A DNA stretch of 64,000 nucleotides from Heterobilharzia americana (taxonomy: Eukaryota > Platyhelminthes > Trematoda > Strigeidida > Schistosomatidae). A model generated the notes under the pieces. It had not been told where the DNA came from. It worked only from the letters and a program-made list of their open reading frames with translations, and ran no database searches. The DNA lies in contig OX104134.1 in the NCBI GenBank assembly GCA_944470555.2, positions 71,666,678 to 71,730,677 on the forward strand. The letters are read 5' to 3'. The position numbers and the translations under genes were made by a program. This document shows, one piece after another, positions 43,861 to 56,600 of the stretch; within the stretch, counting starts at the first letter, position 1; each line of letters begins with the position of its first letter.

Positions 43861-44300
43861 GAGGACTTCTTTCATTCAGTATAAAAGTAATGATCATCAG
43901 TGTATGCCACTCTCACGGCGAGTTAACTCTGTTACAAAGCACCATTTAGTACCTTTGTTGATTCACTCGATAGTGTGTCCTCTTCCTAGACGCTTAGTGG
44001 AAAACTATCAAGTCCTGCTGCCTTTCGTTATTTCAGGTTCAACAGGATTCTCAACGTTCTGGAAATTTGAAGGACGCACATCTACGTCCTATCCAGGTTT
44101 GGCCTGGGTGCTGGTGACTGAATTGTTATTATATGGCCAGTTGGACTGTACTTTGAAGTGGTCCGCCTAATGTCCTAGCCCTGTGTCCTGAGAGGTTATC
44201 AGAGTACCGTCCTTGGAGATGATGGTCTCACCAACCATGTCAGTTTTTTTTAATTAGCAAGCATAATTGCCGAGTATAAGGCGGTGATGATGCCCTATGT
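43861..44300 (-). mobile_element. RTE-like LINE fragment
   Basis: Plus-strand text such as GGACTGTACTTTGAAGTGGTCCGCC and GATGGTCTCACCAACC parallels the copy 1 region at 23,790-23,890 (CTCGAAGTGTTTTGTCC, TATGGTCTCACTAAGC). Same orientation as copy 1. No intact frame. Confidence 0.5.
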
Positions 44301-44929
44301 CTCTTTCGTTTTTGCTACCAACCACTGCTCATAGTAATGAAGAAAAGTCTTAGTCAATTTACATTTCAACTGCTTTTACTGCTTATTATAGTCAGAGCCA
44401 ACTGGAATGAGTCTTCCCGTGTCAATCAGATAGGACGTGTTAGCTGAAATCCACTAGCATTCGCTAACTCTCTCATGTTGGTAAGCAATATTTTTGCTGG
44501 TGTTTCTAAAATGAACTAAATGTTACTTAATCTACATTTAGGAGAGAAGTGCTAGAAAAAGAAAAGATAGCTAGTTCCATCTACAGTTTTGTGACTATGT
44601 ATTCAGTCTAACATATAAGGGCATATGTGATCTACACCTGTACACTTCGGGTAGATAATTTCCATCGATTTACCCTATCTTCTTGAAGGACGATACGAAA
44701 TTCAGGATTTTACAAAGAAATATTCAAATCCAGCTGTGTAGATCCCGTAATTCTGTAGCCTTTTAATGTGATCAAATTCACCTTGAGCGCTGAGGACTTG
44801 TCGGTAAATGTTTGGATTGATTATTAATGCAGTTAAAAACCTCTATCATGTTAGGCGAAAATGACGGACATGGTCATAAATAGTTTACTGTAATATACAT
44901 CAGCCTGTCACTCAATATCAACACGGGAC

Positions 44930-45250
44930 CCAGCATTACTGTGCGATGCTTCAATTTCCCACACGTCATATAAGCACATCAAACAAGAATGTATTAAAAT
45001 TAGAGATGTAGAAGACAATCAAAAGTGGTGGAAAAATATGAAAAGAGATTCAAGAGAAATGAGACAATGATAAGATTCTGTATGACCGTTAAGATTAAAA
45101 AAAATGTGTAGATACATCTAGGCCATCACTATCGATTCCCAACCGTATTACCTAACTGTCTAGTATTATCAGGTTTTCAGTTGTTTCCCAGCCGACTTTC
45201 ATCTGTGATGAATACTACTTTCAAATCAAACAGTCAATATCGAGGCCCTA
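44930..45250 (-). mobile_element. RTE-like LINE 3' end fragment
   Basis: The same order of blocks as 23,025-23,250 is present (AGCATTACT, CACGTCAT, an A-rich block, GTGTAGATACATCTAGGCCATC), with substantial divergence. Confidence 0.55.
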
Positions 45251-46060
45251 ATTGAAAGAAAGAAGTGTTATTTTACGAATATGTCATCTTTATAAATACT
45301 AGTATGTTGTTAACTTTTATTTAAAGATTCACACATAGTTTCCAGAAAAACACCTGACTGGTTGTGCACAAGAATTTCTTTACAAAACCACTTTAGGAAA
45401 TTTTTCACTGGAAATGAAACGATCATGTAATGATAGTTGGATTTGAGTAACAGGCAATACAAAGAAGTTCATTCGTTATAAGTCAGTCATATCACTAAAA
45501 GTAGAAGGAGGATGCTTGCAGTTTTCACCATTTGGTTTTACTGTAAATGTTAACACTAAAGGAATATATACCATGTATTTCTTGAATTTCAGATATTGTT
45601 GAAACTGAGTCACTACATAGTCTTGGGTTTGCCTGCTATGAGCTAATTCTAATCACCGTAGATAGTTAGCGAAACTTATGGCTACAAATTACAACTCTGC
45701 GTATTCATTTCCATAGGTGTCCCACCATCAGGCTTAGGGAAACCAGCCTTAACGTCGATGAAGAAGTATTCCTTTACACATACTGTTGACATTAGAGAGA
45801 GTCGAATTGTGATCAACTTTCTTTTGACAAGCGACAAATTGCTAACCAAACATGTAATCCGCACCTATCACATTTATAAAGTTAAGGTCAACTTAATCAC
45901 CAAGCATTTTGATAAGAAACCTACAATATAAACACAGATAACCAAAAATTACACAAAAAGCAAGCGTTATCAATTCACTTGTTCCAATAAACTTATGCTA
46001 CCTTATTAATATGCTTCATAAATCCAGAAAATATTAAGCACCATTGTCTATAACACTAAA
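45251..46060. other. No recognisable gene
   Basis: AT-rich. The longest frame is 60 codons on the minus strand (45,864-45,682). No motif was recognised. Confidence 0.4.
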
Positions 46061-46065
46061 CCCAA

Positions 46066-46136
46066 TGCGCATTTCTTCCTATTTGGGACCCATAAGCTAG
46101 ATGAACGAAACGCGCGTCCTGGATTCCACTGCCAAA
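46066..46136. ncRNA. Two opposed hammerhead-ribozyme fragments (Sm-alpha type)
   Basis: On the minus strand 46,103-46,066 reads CATCTAGCTTATGGG then TCCCAAATAGGAAGAAATGC, matching the schistosome hammerhead from stem I to stem III with a broken core. Immediately next to it, the plus strand 46,105-46,136 reads ACGAAACGCGCGTCC then TGGATTCCACTGCC, the intact 3' half. The two halves point in opposite directions. Neither is a complete ribozyme. Confidence 0.75.
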
Positions 46137-46539
46137 CATCGTCAAATAAAAAAATGAGTGAATAAGAAGGCATAAGAAGACCAGTGGCACCTAAAACCTT
46201 ACATTTGAAAAGTCCTGATTGTGAAAGTTTAAAGATTTCAGCATCGATACAGTTAAAACAATGCCAAAAACCCAAGATAATATAAGTAGGAAAAATACAA
46301 TAAAAGCATAGATGTAAATGGCTACACTAGAGCAGCTGGAAATATTTTCAGCATATTGTATCGTGTACAGTTATCAGAAATTAGTTATGAGGTATGCAAT
46401 TGAAAACCAAAAAAGCATCCACCAGTAAAACTTCTGAAAGTTTCATCACGCCTGGCTAACCACATTAACGAGCCCCAGTATACGATAATAAAATTAATAT
46501 AATGTTCCCGAAATAATATCGCATTTCTTCTTATCCTAC

Positions 46540-49500
46540 AGATTCCTGAACCTCGCCTAGGTTACAGTTCACTAGTTTACTAGCCTGACACAAATCTGGA
46601 TAAAGAGGGAAGGTTGGGCATAGGACTAGCAAACCTACCCCGGAAAACCAATCCAATCACTAAAGAAACTTCAAAGCACAAAGAAATTATAAAAAAATAC
46701 AAGACAAACTTATTCCTCGCTGCAATAAGAGAAACGAAATGAAAGACTTCGGGAAGCCAGTCGGCCAATGTCTTCTATTCTCCTCTCTCGATTAAAGCAG
46801 AAGTAAGCACGGGGACATGCAATGTCCACACCATGTATGAACCTAGCAAGACTGCCCTGATCGCAAAAGAGATCAAGAGGTATGGCATGGAAGTGCTTGG
46901 AATCTGCAGATGGAATGGGAGTGGACTCTCCAAACTGTCAACTGTAGAGTCAATAATCTACTCCGATATCGTCACCCCGAAGACAACCACCAGCACACTG
47001 AGTTTTCGAGTGGCTATCATGATGCCCCCAACAGCATCGAAAGCTCTCTCTCGTACAGTGGGAACCAATCTCCTCCTGCGGGAACAGCATCATGACAGCC
47101 AGATGGGTTCAACTCAAAAGGAAAGAAAGTCACAATCATTCAATGATACGCTACGCTATGCACCTACAAATAATGCAGATGAAGAGAAGGAGGAGGAATT
47201 CTACAGACAACTGCAATCAGTACTAGACAGACAAGACTCCACCCTAGTTGGCTATGGTGACGTCAAAATTCAAACGGGCAACATGAATGTGAAAATGGGA
47301 GCAGACAACACGGGAAGAGAACCAATTATGGGTCGAGAAGCACTCGGTAAAATGATGAATGAGAATGGAGAACTGTATGCAGACTTCTGCTCACTTAATG
47401 ATTTGGTGATTGGAAGCGAGGCAGTGTGTACAAACACAGGGATATTCACAAGGCAGTGACATGGATTTGACTTCACCAGACACCAAGACACACTAAAAAT
47501 CACATCGACTTCATCTCAATGTGGAGAAGGTGGAGACGCAGCCTACTTGACACCAGATCAGATGAAGAAGCGGAGCAGATGTATGTAGGTTCACACCACT
47601 CACTTCACTATCTAGTGCAAGGAACCTACCTTCCATATCAAGTTGAAAGCCTTCAAAGAAGATGGTGACGATAGACCACAGTTCAAGTTCAACTACCACC
47701 CAGAACAGAAACTGAACTGAACTCAACTGAACTGAACTGAAGTGAAGTGAAGGACGAAACTACAAAGCACATCTTCACATCAGAAAGTCAGTCAGTCAGC
47801 CAGTCATCAGAACAAGATGGGAGACATTGAGCCACATCCCTGAAGGAACCTGCGTGGAAGAACACTGGAACTCTTTGAAAGCTGTGTGGAAGGGATCCTG
47901 CATAACCGTGTTAGGAAGGAAGGAAGGAAGAAGAAGAGGCAGGACAAGGAATGGATCTCGACGGACATATGGAAGCCGATAGAGGAAGGAGAGGAAGATG
48001 GTGAAACATAAGGTGAAGCAGAAGATGAACCAGTGCAGTGGAGTGCAGTGCAGGGATGAAGAGCGAAGAGGGGAGCTGAACACAACCTATAAAACACTAC
48101 AATGGACAAAGAAGTGAAGAAGAGTGCGCGCAGAGACAAAAGATACTTCCACGACACACTGGCAAGTGAAGCAGAACAGGCGGCAGATAGGAGAGATAGA
48201 GACCTGACAACCCCCAAATCAAATAACCAGGTTACTATCTGGGAGGGAAGAGATCAACACAGCACATGCGAAAGCAATGAAAGTTAGTGAAGGGAAGCTA
48301 GTTAGCAAAGAGGAGAAACAATGGAAACGATGGGCTGACCACCACCACCTGCAACTCGTCCAGAAATACCACCAGCAGCCCAGCCACAGAACTACCAGTG
48401 AACATAGACCCTCCTACAAGAGCAGAAGTGAAGTCGTGAATGCCATAAAACTGCTGAAATTCGGGAAAGCAGCAAAACCGGATGGAATTCCTCCAGGTGC
48501 AGAGACAACAGCAGACATGCTGATATCACTATTGAAGTAGGTTTGGAAGCAGGGAAGGAAGGAAAGGTACCTGCCTGTCGACTGGAAGAAGGGCTACCTT
48601 GTCAAACTCGCAAAGAAGGGTGACCTGAGTATTTGCAAGGACTGGCGAGGAATCATGCTGCTGTCCACCCCAAGTAAGATATTAGGCCGGATCATCCTGG
48701 AGAGACTAAAAGATTCTCTGGATTCAAAATTACGACCGGAACGGTCTGGTCTGCTGGTTGGCTGGCTTCAGGAAGAACAAATCATGTGTGGATCAAATTG
48801 CAATGCTACGTTACGCATCATCATGGAACAGAGCGTAGAATGACAGTCAACTCGACTCAACCTCAACTTCATCGATTTTGGAAAGGCCTTCGACAGTGTC
48901 GACCGAGAAGTAATTTGGCAGGCAGCTGCTTCAACACTACGGTTTTGGTACACCAAACCTTGATCAACCTCATTTAACAGCAATATGATGAGACCACATA
49001 CCGAGGCATTCATAATGGAAAGCTCGGTGACACCCTTGAAGCGAAGACAGGGAACGGGAGTTATACGAGGCTGCCTGCTGTCAACCCTGAGCTTACTGAT
49101 TGTGGTCGACTGGGTCATGTATCAGACAACTTTGAGGAGTGAGAAGATGAGCCTATACTGGGTGGACTTATGAAAAGACTCCAGGAGGAGATTTGGATTT
49201 CACTGATGATGATTTATGTCAAATGTCTCGTCGCACAAGCTCGAAGATCTACAGGCGAAAACTAACAAGTTGAGAAAAGAAGCAAGTCAGCTGGAACTGG
49301 ACTTCAAGTGAATGTAGAGGAAGAAGACGGAGGTGATGAAGGTACGCAACCAACAACAGCATCAACAACAATGGGCACCAACTAACATGAACGGGAGTAA
49401 CCTAAAGGAAAGTTGTCTCTTTCACCTACCTAGGCAAGGCAGCATCGTTTCAACTACAGGCGGCACAGACGAGGATGTCAAGACCAGGATCAGAGAGACA

Positions 49501-49969
49501 GCAAGACAGGCTTTCATTAATTTGAAATCAGTATGGAGATCTACTGCACTCAGCATGAACAACAAGATCTGGATCCAACAAACTATAGACACGTTACATC
49601 AACAGCTGTCTTTGCTCAATGCTGAAGATCAGATAGACAGAATAATAAGAATAAGCAACAAGGAACTCTGTCAACCAACCAACCAAAAACACATCGCCCA
49701 ACAAATATGCAGAAGAAAGTGGAGATGAATTGTACATACATTGAAGAGTCCATTCCGGGACACCACGCGCCAGGTGAGGACGTCAAGTGGAACCCCAAGG
49801 GGAAACGACGAGTTGCGTGTCCGAAGCGAGGGTGACATGGTGGAGATCGTGTGAGGAAAAACTGAAATCTTCTGGATAGTCGTGTAGCGAAGTTCAAAAG
49901 ACTAAAGAGAACAAAGTGAAATGGCGACATGCTACCGATGCCCTATGTTCCACCAGGAGCCCTAGGGAC
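46540..49969 (+). mobile_element. RTE-like LINE, left member of a tail-to-tail pair
   Basis: The 5' end is near 46,540. Endonuclease starts at 46,833 (YGMEVLGICRWNGSG, STVESIIYSD, the 'LGIxExRW.GSG' type) with VGYGDVKIQTGNMNVKMG. Polymerase pieces are KLLKFGKAAKPDGIPP (48,450), PVDWKKGYLVKLAKKGDL and WRGIMLLSTPSKILGRIILERLK (48,570-48,720), NFIDFGKAFDSVDRE and VIRGCLLS (49,060), then a C-terminal region to about 49,730. Several stops and frame changes make it dead. The 3' end runs GCCCTATGTTCCACCAGG, AGCCCTAGGGACAAAT and into AAT repeats. Length is about 3.4 kb, normal for RTE-type elements. Family assignment beyond RTE-like is uncertain. Confidence 0.85.
47700..47760 (+). repeat. Imperfect pentanucleotide (ACTGA)n run inside the LINE
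   Basis: Tandem ACTGA/AGTGA units (about ten) occur within the endonuclease-RT region of the left LINE. The right-hand copy has no comparable run at the matching place, so it expanded after the copies separated. Confidence 0.7.
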
Positions 49970-49970
49970 A

Positions 49971-50044
<74 letters not shown>

Positions 50045-50057
50045 TAATAATAATAAT
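49970..50057. repeat. (AAT)n microsatellite at the junction of two LINEs
   Basis: About 29 AAT units with a single C interruption at 50,042. It follows ...AGGGACAAAT, the 3' end of the left element. The right element ends in the same way in inverse orientation, with only about 45 bp of other sequence between. Confidence 0.95.
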
Positions 50058-50116
50058 CGGAACACGCCAAAATGTCCAGGTGCCAATAGAAGTTGAGCAG
50101 TTCCATCAAGCATTAT

Positions 50117-53100
50117 TATTATTTGTCCCTTGGGTTCCTAATGGAACATAGGGCTTCAGTAGCACGTCTCCAATGCTCTCCGTTCTCTAAAATCTTTTCA
50201 ACCTGGCTCCACGACAGCCCACAAGCTCTCATTTCCTCCTCGCACAATCTCCTACATGTCACCCTCAGCTAGGACGCCCAACTTGTCGCTTCCCTTCTGG
50301 GTTCCACTCGAGCAACTGGCTTGACGCTTGATGTCCCCAGTCGGCCTTCTCAGTCTATGCACAATCCATCTCCACTTCCTTCCAGTGCATATTTGTTCAG
50401 CGATAGGTTCTGGGTTGGTTCGTTACCCGGCTGGAGTTACTTGTTGCTTATTATTTCTGAACATCCGATCTTCAGTAGCCAGCCAACGTAGGCAGTTGTT
50501 GATAAATGTCTGTAGTTTGTTGGAAATGCCTTTCGTAACACACCAAGTCTCTAAACCATGTAGAAGCAATGACTTGACATTGGTGTTGAAAATCCTGACC
50601 TTGTTCCACATGCTGAGTGCAGTGCAGAAGATCTCCACACTGGTTTCAGGCTAATGAACGCCTGTCTTGCTGGCTTTCCGATCCTGGCTGGCTTTGACAT
50701 CCTCGTCTGTGTCGCCACCTGTAGTTGAAACAGTGCTGCCTAGATAGGTGAAGGAGGCTACTTCCTTTAAGTTTCTCCCATTGATGGTGATTGGAGTTTG
50801 TTGTTATTGGTGGTGTTGTTGGTTGGGTATCTTCATCACTTCTGTCTTCTCTATATTCACTTGAAGTCCCGTCTTCGCTGCCCCGCCTTGCCTCTTCTGT
50901 CAACTTGTTAGTTTTCGTCTGTAGATCTTCCAGTTTGTGTGACATCAGGCACAAGTCATCGGCGAAATCCAAGTCTTCTAGGTTCTTTTCCGCGGTCAAA
51001 CAGTGTATCCCCCTCTTCTCACAGCTCCCCACTGTTTGCTGCATGATCCAGTCCAGTCAACCACAATCAGGAATATCATGGGGGATAGTAGGCAACCTTG
51101 TTTCACTCCTGTCTTCACTTCACTTCAAAGGCATCACTGAGCTACCCATTGTCAATTACTTGGCATGTGGCATCTTCATATAGCTGTTGAATGAGGCGGA
51201 TAAAGGTTTGCTGTATTCGGTAGTATTGAAGCAGTTTCCAAATTCCCTCTCGGTCGACGCTGTTAAAGGCTTCTTCAAAGTAGATGAAGTTGAGGTAGAG
51301 AATTGAGTTGACTGCCATTCTATACTCTGTTCTATGATGATGTGAAGCGTAGCGTCGCAACTTGATCCACACATGATTTGTACTTCCTGAAGCCTGCCTG
51401 GTACGGTCGTAGTTTTGAATACTTTAGTCTCTCCAGGATGATGCGGCTTAATATTTTGCTTGCTCTGGGTGGGTGTGGACAGTAGCGTGATCCCGCGCCA
51501 CTTCCTGCAAACACTTAGGTCGCCCTTCATCGGTAGTTTGACAAGGTAGCCCTTCTTCCAATCGACAGGCAGGCACCTTCCCTTCCTTCCACACCTTCTG
51601 CAATAGTGGTGTGGTGTGAGCATGTCCGCTGCTGTTGTCCCTGCGTTTGTTCTCAGTTCTTCTGGCAGGATTCCATCTAGTCCTGCTGCTTTCCCGCACT
51701 TCAGTAGCTTTACGGCGCTCAGGACTTCGATTTTTGTTGGGGGATTTGTGTTCACTGGTAGTTCTGTGGCTGCAGGTGGCATTTCTGGAAGAAGTGCAGA
51801 TAGTGGTCGATTCAAGAGCTTTTCGAAGTGGACGGCCCATCGTTTCCTCTGTCTCTATTCTTTACTAATTCAATTTCCGTCATCATCTTTTATTAGTTTC
51901 ATCTATGTTGATCTCTTCCCTCCCAAGTAGCAACCTGGTTATTTGATACAATGTTGTCAGGTCTCTGTCTCGCCTACCTGCAACCTGTTCTGCTTCACTT
52001 GCCAGTGTGTCGTAGAAGTGTCTTTTGTCTTTGCGCGCACTCCTCTTCACTTCTTTGTCCAGTGTACTGTTTTATACATTGTACTCAGTTCCTCTTCTCC
52101 TTGTACATCCTTGCACTAGTTCATCTTCTGCTCCACCATCACCATCTTCCTCTCCCTCCTCTATCTACTTCAATATGTCCATCGAGATCCATTCCTTATC
52201 TTCTTTCTTCTTCCTTCCTAATACGGTTGTGCAGGTTTCTTTCCACATAGCTTTCAAAGACTTCCAGTGTTCTTCCACACAGGTTTCTTCGGGGATGCTG
52301 CTCGATATCTCCTATTTTGTCTTGACGGCTGCCGTGAAGATCTCCTTTGTAGTTTCATCCTTCAGTTTCCGAGTGTTGTACTTCAACTGTGATCTGTCTA
52401 TCACCAGCTTCCCTGAGGGCTTTCAACTTGATATGGAAGGTTCCTTGCACTAGGTAGTGAAGTGAGTGGTGTGAACTTACATCTGCTCCTCTTCTTGCCC
52501 TTGCGTTAAGTAGACTGCATCTCCTCTTTACTGAGATTGAGATAAAGTCGATCTGATTTTTAGTGTAGTGTGTCCTGGTGTCTGGTGAAATCAACTCCAT
52601 GTCGCTTTGTGGATATCCTTGTGCTAGAACACACTGCCTCGAATCACCGAATCATTGGATGCACAGAATTCTGCAAACAATTCTCCATTCTCGTTCATCA
52701 CCTCACCGAGAGCTTCTCAACTCATGGTTAGTTCTCTTTCTGTGTTGTCCGCTCCCAGTTTGGCATTCATATCACCCCACCAATTAGAATTTTGATATCG
52801 CCATCTGGGGTGACGTCTTGTCCAGTGTTGATTGCAGTTGTCTGTAGAATTCCTCCTTCTTCTCTGCATCTGCATTGTTTGTAGGTGCGTGTAGCACTGT
52901 ATGATTGTGACCTTCCTTCCTTCCTTCTGAGTTGAATCCATCTTGCTGTCATGATCCTGGAGGAGGAGATTGGTTCTCACTGCATGAGAGAGAGCCTTCG
53001 ATGCTGTTGGGGACATCATAATAGCCACTCCCATTACTCAGTGTGCTCGTGGTCGTCGTGTCCTCTGGGTGACAATATCCGAGTAGATTATTGATTCTCC

Positions 53101-53515
53101 AGTTGACAGTTTGGAGAGTCCACTCCCATTCCATCTGCTTTCGCGAATTCCTAACACTTCAGTGTGATACCTTCTCATCTCGTTTGGAAATCTGGGCTGC
53201 CTTGCTGGGTTCAAACATTGTGCGGACATCCCATATCCCCACATTTACTTTCTCTTTCATCGAGAGAAGACACATTGGCGCGGCTAATTGGCTTCCTGAA
53301 GGCTTTCACCCACCGGCGTCACTTCGCCACCCCAATTCCAGCGAGGAATAATTCTGTTATTATTTTTTTATATTTTGTTTGTGCTTTGAAGTTTCTTTAG
53401 TGGTTGTATTTGTTTTTTGGGGTAGGGTTGCTAACCCTATGCCCAATCTTCCCTCCTTACCTGGGCTTAGGACTGGCTAGTGACTAGTGAACTAGTTAAC
53501 CGGGCGAGGTTGTCC
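50117..53515 (-). mobile_element. RTE-like LINE, right member of the tail-to-tail pair
   Basis: The minus strand carries the same element as 46,540-49,969. The 5' end is near 53,515. Endonuclease 53,244-52,717 has RYHTEVLGIRESRWNGSGLS and STGESIIYSD. Polymerase 51,815-51,142 has AVKLLKCGKAAGLDGILPEE, PVDWKKGYLVKLPMKGDL, CRKWRGITLLSTP, and FIYFEEAFNSVDREGIW in another frame. The RT catalytic region 51,044-50,646 has LDFADDLCLMSHKLEDLQ, an intact FADD box. The 3' end is 50,150-50,117, GCCCTATGTTCC then GGGACAAATAATAAT. It is better preserved than the left copy but still frameshifted several times. Confidence 0.85.
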
Positions 53516-53565
53516 CATCAAGCATAACGATGGGGAATTAAAAATATCGTTAAATGTATAACTGA

Positions 53566-53577
53566 TTTATTTTTATT
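53566..53577 (-). terminator. Two AATAAA poly(A) signals downstream of the receptor gene
   Basis: Minus-strand AATAAA at 53,571-53,566 and 53,577-53,572, about 100 nt after the receptor stop codon. The LINE 5' end begins about 50 nt beyond. Confidence 0.7.
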
Positions 53578-53674
53578 TAATTCTTAAAACACGAAAGAGT
53601 GGTGTGGGTTAATTCAATGATGTTTGAGGACAAAATATTAGTTATCTGCATAAACCAAAAGTTATAATGCTGAT

Positions 53675-56600
53675 TCATTCTTCAGAATCTCGAAATTCTG
53701 CTGGTACTTCTGCTTCAGTATTTCGTGGTACTGAAACAACCGCTGCTATCACAATAGTGGTGATGTAGATAAAGAAAAATAGGCGATCTAGCACTATTGC
53801 CAATGTACGCCACTCCATAGCCAGTAAACTTTTACGCGCCACCTCCTTCTGTCGGTTAACAATAATTTTGACGTATTTCTTTAGTTCTCTCACATCACTT
53901 TCTAGCGTTGTTGTCGAACTGATAACTTCAGTTTCGTCACAGTTCACTGTTTCACAGGGCAAATATTTGAATCCATTTTCATAAAAAGAACCTCGTTCCA
54001 TGTTTTCTGGTATTTGATGATCACGTTTGATCATTGCTCCCATCACATGTGGGCAGAATTTTCCAGGATGTCGATTGACAGTTTGGTATTCATTTGAACC
54101 AAACCAGTTTGCAGCTACATTCTTCAAATAATGATCTCCACAAACTGGATGGTTTCCACTGTCATCGCATGATGGGAAAAATCCGCCCGCAAAATATCGA
54201 TTCCGTTCGTTTTGATATCTGGTTTGACCACATGTTGAAAACTTGTGAGGGGAAATTTTGGAGGTGTAGACTTTTCTATGATACTTTGTGACCATATTCC
54301 TTGTTGAATTCCTTACATCTGGTAAAGGCACTCTTTGTCGTACTAATGTTAGCCGTCCAATTCCTTCTATGACAATCTGGAAGAAGAAACAAATGAACTA
54401 GTAAGTACTGTATTTTAATTCACTCACAATTAACTGTACATTTATGTGAAATTATACAGTTTAATCTGGTGTCTATTTTGTTCGATAAATATTCAAATAA
54501 ACTATTTGTGGATTTAAACCCTGATTATATAAATCTTTGATGAAAAACAGCCATAAAATAATGTTCAGTACACACTTTGATCATACAAATTAATGTCTGA
54601 AACGAAATATTTTAAGTCAACTTAAACTGGAATATCTAAGTCACAAAACCTCCTACACTAATTTTCTTAAATCCTGATCATTTATTCATTGTTCTAGTAA
54701 CTGAGAATTAAAAATAACTTTCTCTGGCAATACAAGAGTTAAAGTATCTTCAAAACCCGAACATTAAGATTGGTTTGCACCATAATTTAACCGGTGTGTA
54801 ATTATCCAACAATTTGTTTATCCTACAGACTTCTGCCTGAAAAACGTGATATTCAAATGGGGTTTTGAAATATACTTTAAGTATACCTCTACATGTGTCT
54901 AAGTATGTTTGGCTTCGTAGTCTTAACTCTTGAAATCCCTATCCGTACAGATGTAAATGTATATTCATGACTGTGATGTAAGATTATGAGTATGAACAAA
55001 AGTTTATCAAGGAAGTCTTGTCTCACATACCAGCGAAGGAACTGTTGACTACGTTATGCATATTGAAATCCCGCATTTTTCTGACAGTTAATATTTTATT
55101 TTACTTTTGCTAGAAAATAAGCCTTACCTTGTATATTATTTGCCCCATACAACAGCTTAAGAAGACTACAAACCATTCAGTGATTTCACGAAAGAAAAAT
55201 ATGAGAAAATTATTTCTTTTTGCTGAAAATAATGCTTACTCGGCGCAGAAGAATCGGTACTGGGCCTTTACGATCACCACGGAAGTATAGATGAATTACC
55301 ATAGTTGCTAAAAATGTTGACAGTGTGATCATAATCATATTTAAACAATAAAATACACCTAAAGTTAAATAAAAGAAATGAAAAAGTATTAATTTCATTG
55401 TGAATGACAACAATTAAAAAGTAATTCAGTTCTCAGTATTGCTTGATTTCAAAGTAGTTTCCGTCAGAGATTGATACCGTTTGGGAAACTACGGAAAACG
55501 CAAGAGCATAGGACAACGTTTTATCCTAGTATGCAACTTAACAGCAGTGCGCATCCACGACACTGAGGTCTCACCATGCCACTTAGTAGGGTTCCATTAG
55601 TTTAGTTCAGCCAACCTCTGGCATTATGTGGTGCATAACAACCATTGTCTGCTATCAGTAGTTATCTGTTCTCAGAGATGACTTAGTTGACCCAATGGGG
55701 TCATGGGTATATACTGCTGAGAAGCCCTAAAGTATGGTCAAAAAGCTTTTTGATACTCCAAAGTTTTCAGTAGTTCTCTACCTGATATCAGTCAGTGGTG
55801 GAAACTGCTGCATAAGAATATACTTTTACCTTTACAACACATTACTACAGTCTTTCTGTTTCAAGTTAGTTTTTTGTACAGATTGAAATTACCTGGAAAA
55901 CCATAAAAAGTCAGGAGCACTGGGCATTTTTCACATCCTAAAGTTTCATTTGAAATGCACAGTTATAACAATAAGAGACAGAATTTAAGAGGTTCAAGTA
56001 CTGACAAAGTTAGGTGAATATTCGACTAAAGTGGTTAGGTCAAATGGTCTTCATTTCTTATGGGTGATATTTATTCTTTTATGAAAACTTTGATTATATT
56101 ATTCAACCCCAATAATTTAAGCACATATTCCGTCAAAACTGCTATTTAGCAGATACTGAGCCATGCTAGACAAGGAATATAATTAAAGATGGGTAGCGCC
56201 TACCAGTGGAATCCATGATGCGCATTTCGTCCAGTTTAGGACTCGTCGGCTGGATACTGTGTTCAAATGGGTCATGGTGTTCCAGCTTAGACTCGAATCC
56301 AGCACTGATGGCTTCAAATACCTCAGCCTTACCCACCCGATTATTGAGTTAGGATGATCACACCTTCTGGGATGGGTATGGTTTGATTATAACTATAGTC
56401 ACTTAGTAGACTAGTGTATAACGCTCTGGAGTTCGAAGTGAAAGATGGCAGGTTTCAGTGTAAGCGGGAACATCATCGTTCCGACGCATCCACATACAGC
56501 CTCATATGCCATTGTTTCGGTCCAAGCCAATGAACAATGAGTATTGACAAGTCTTAATATTCAAAAAAGTAAACTGTAAAATCATTTCACTTTAAACTCA

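Noticed and set aside
47796..48217. Minus-strand ORFs of 95 and 136 codons
   Set aside because: They are antisense shadows of the left-hand LINE, and their Ser/Leu/Phe-rich text reflects the purine-rich sense strand.
49894..50109. Minus-strand ORF with a long poly-Tyr run
   Set aside because: It is translation of the (AAT)n microsatellite.
53091..53400. Plus-strand ORFs
   Set aside because: They are antisense to the RTE-like endonuclease of the right-hand LINE.
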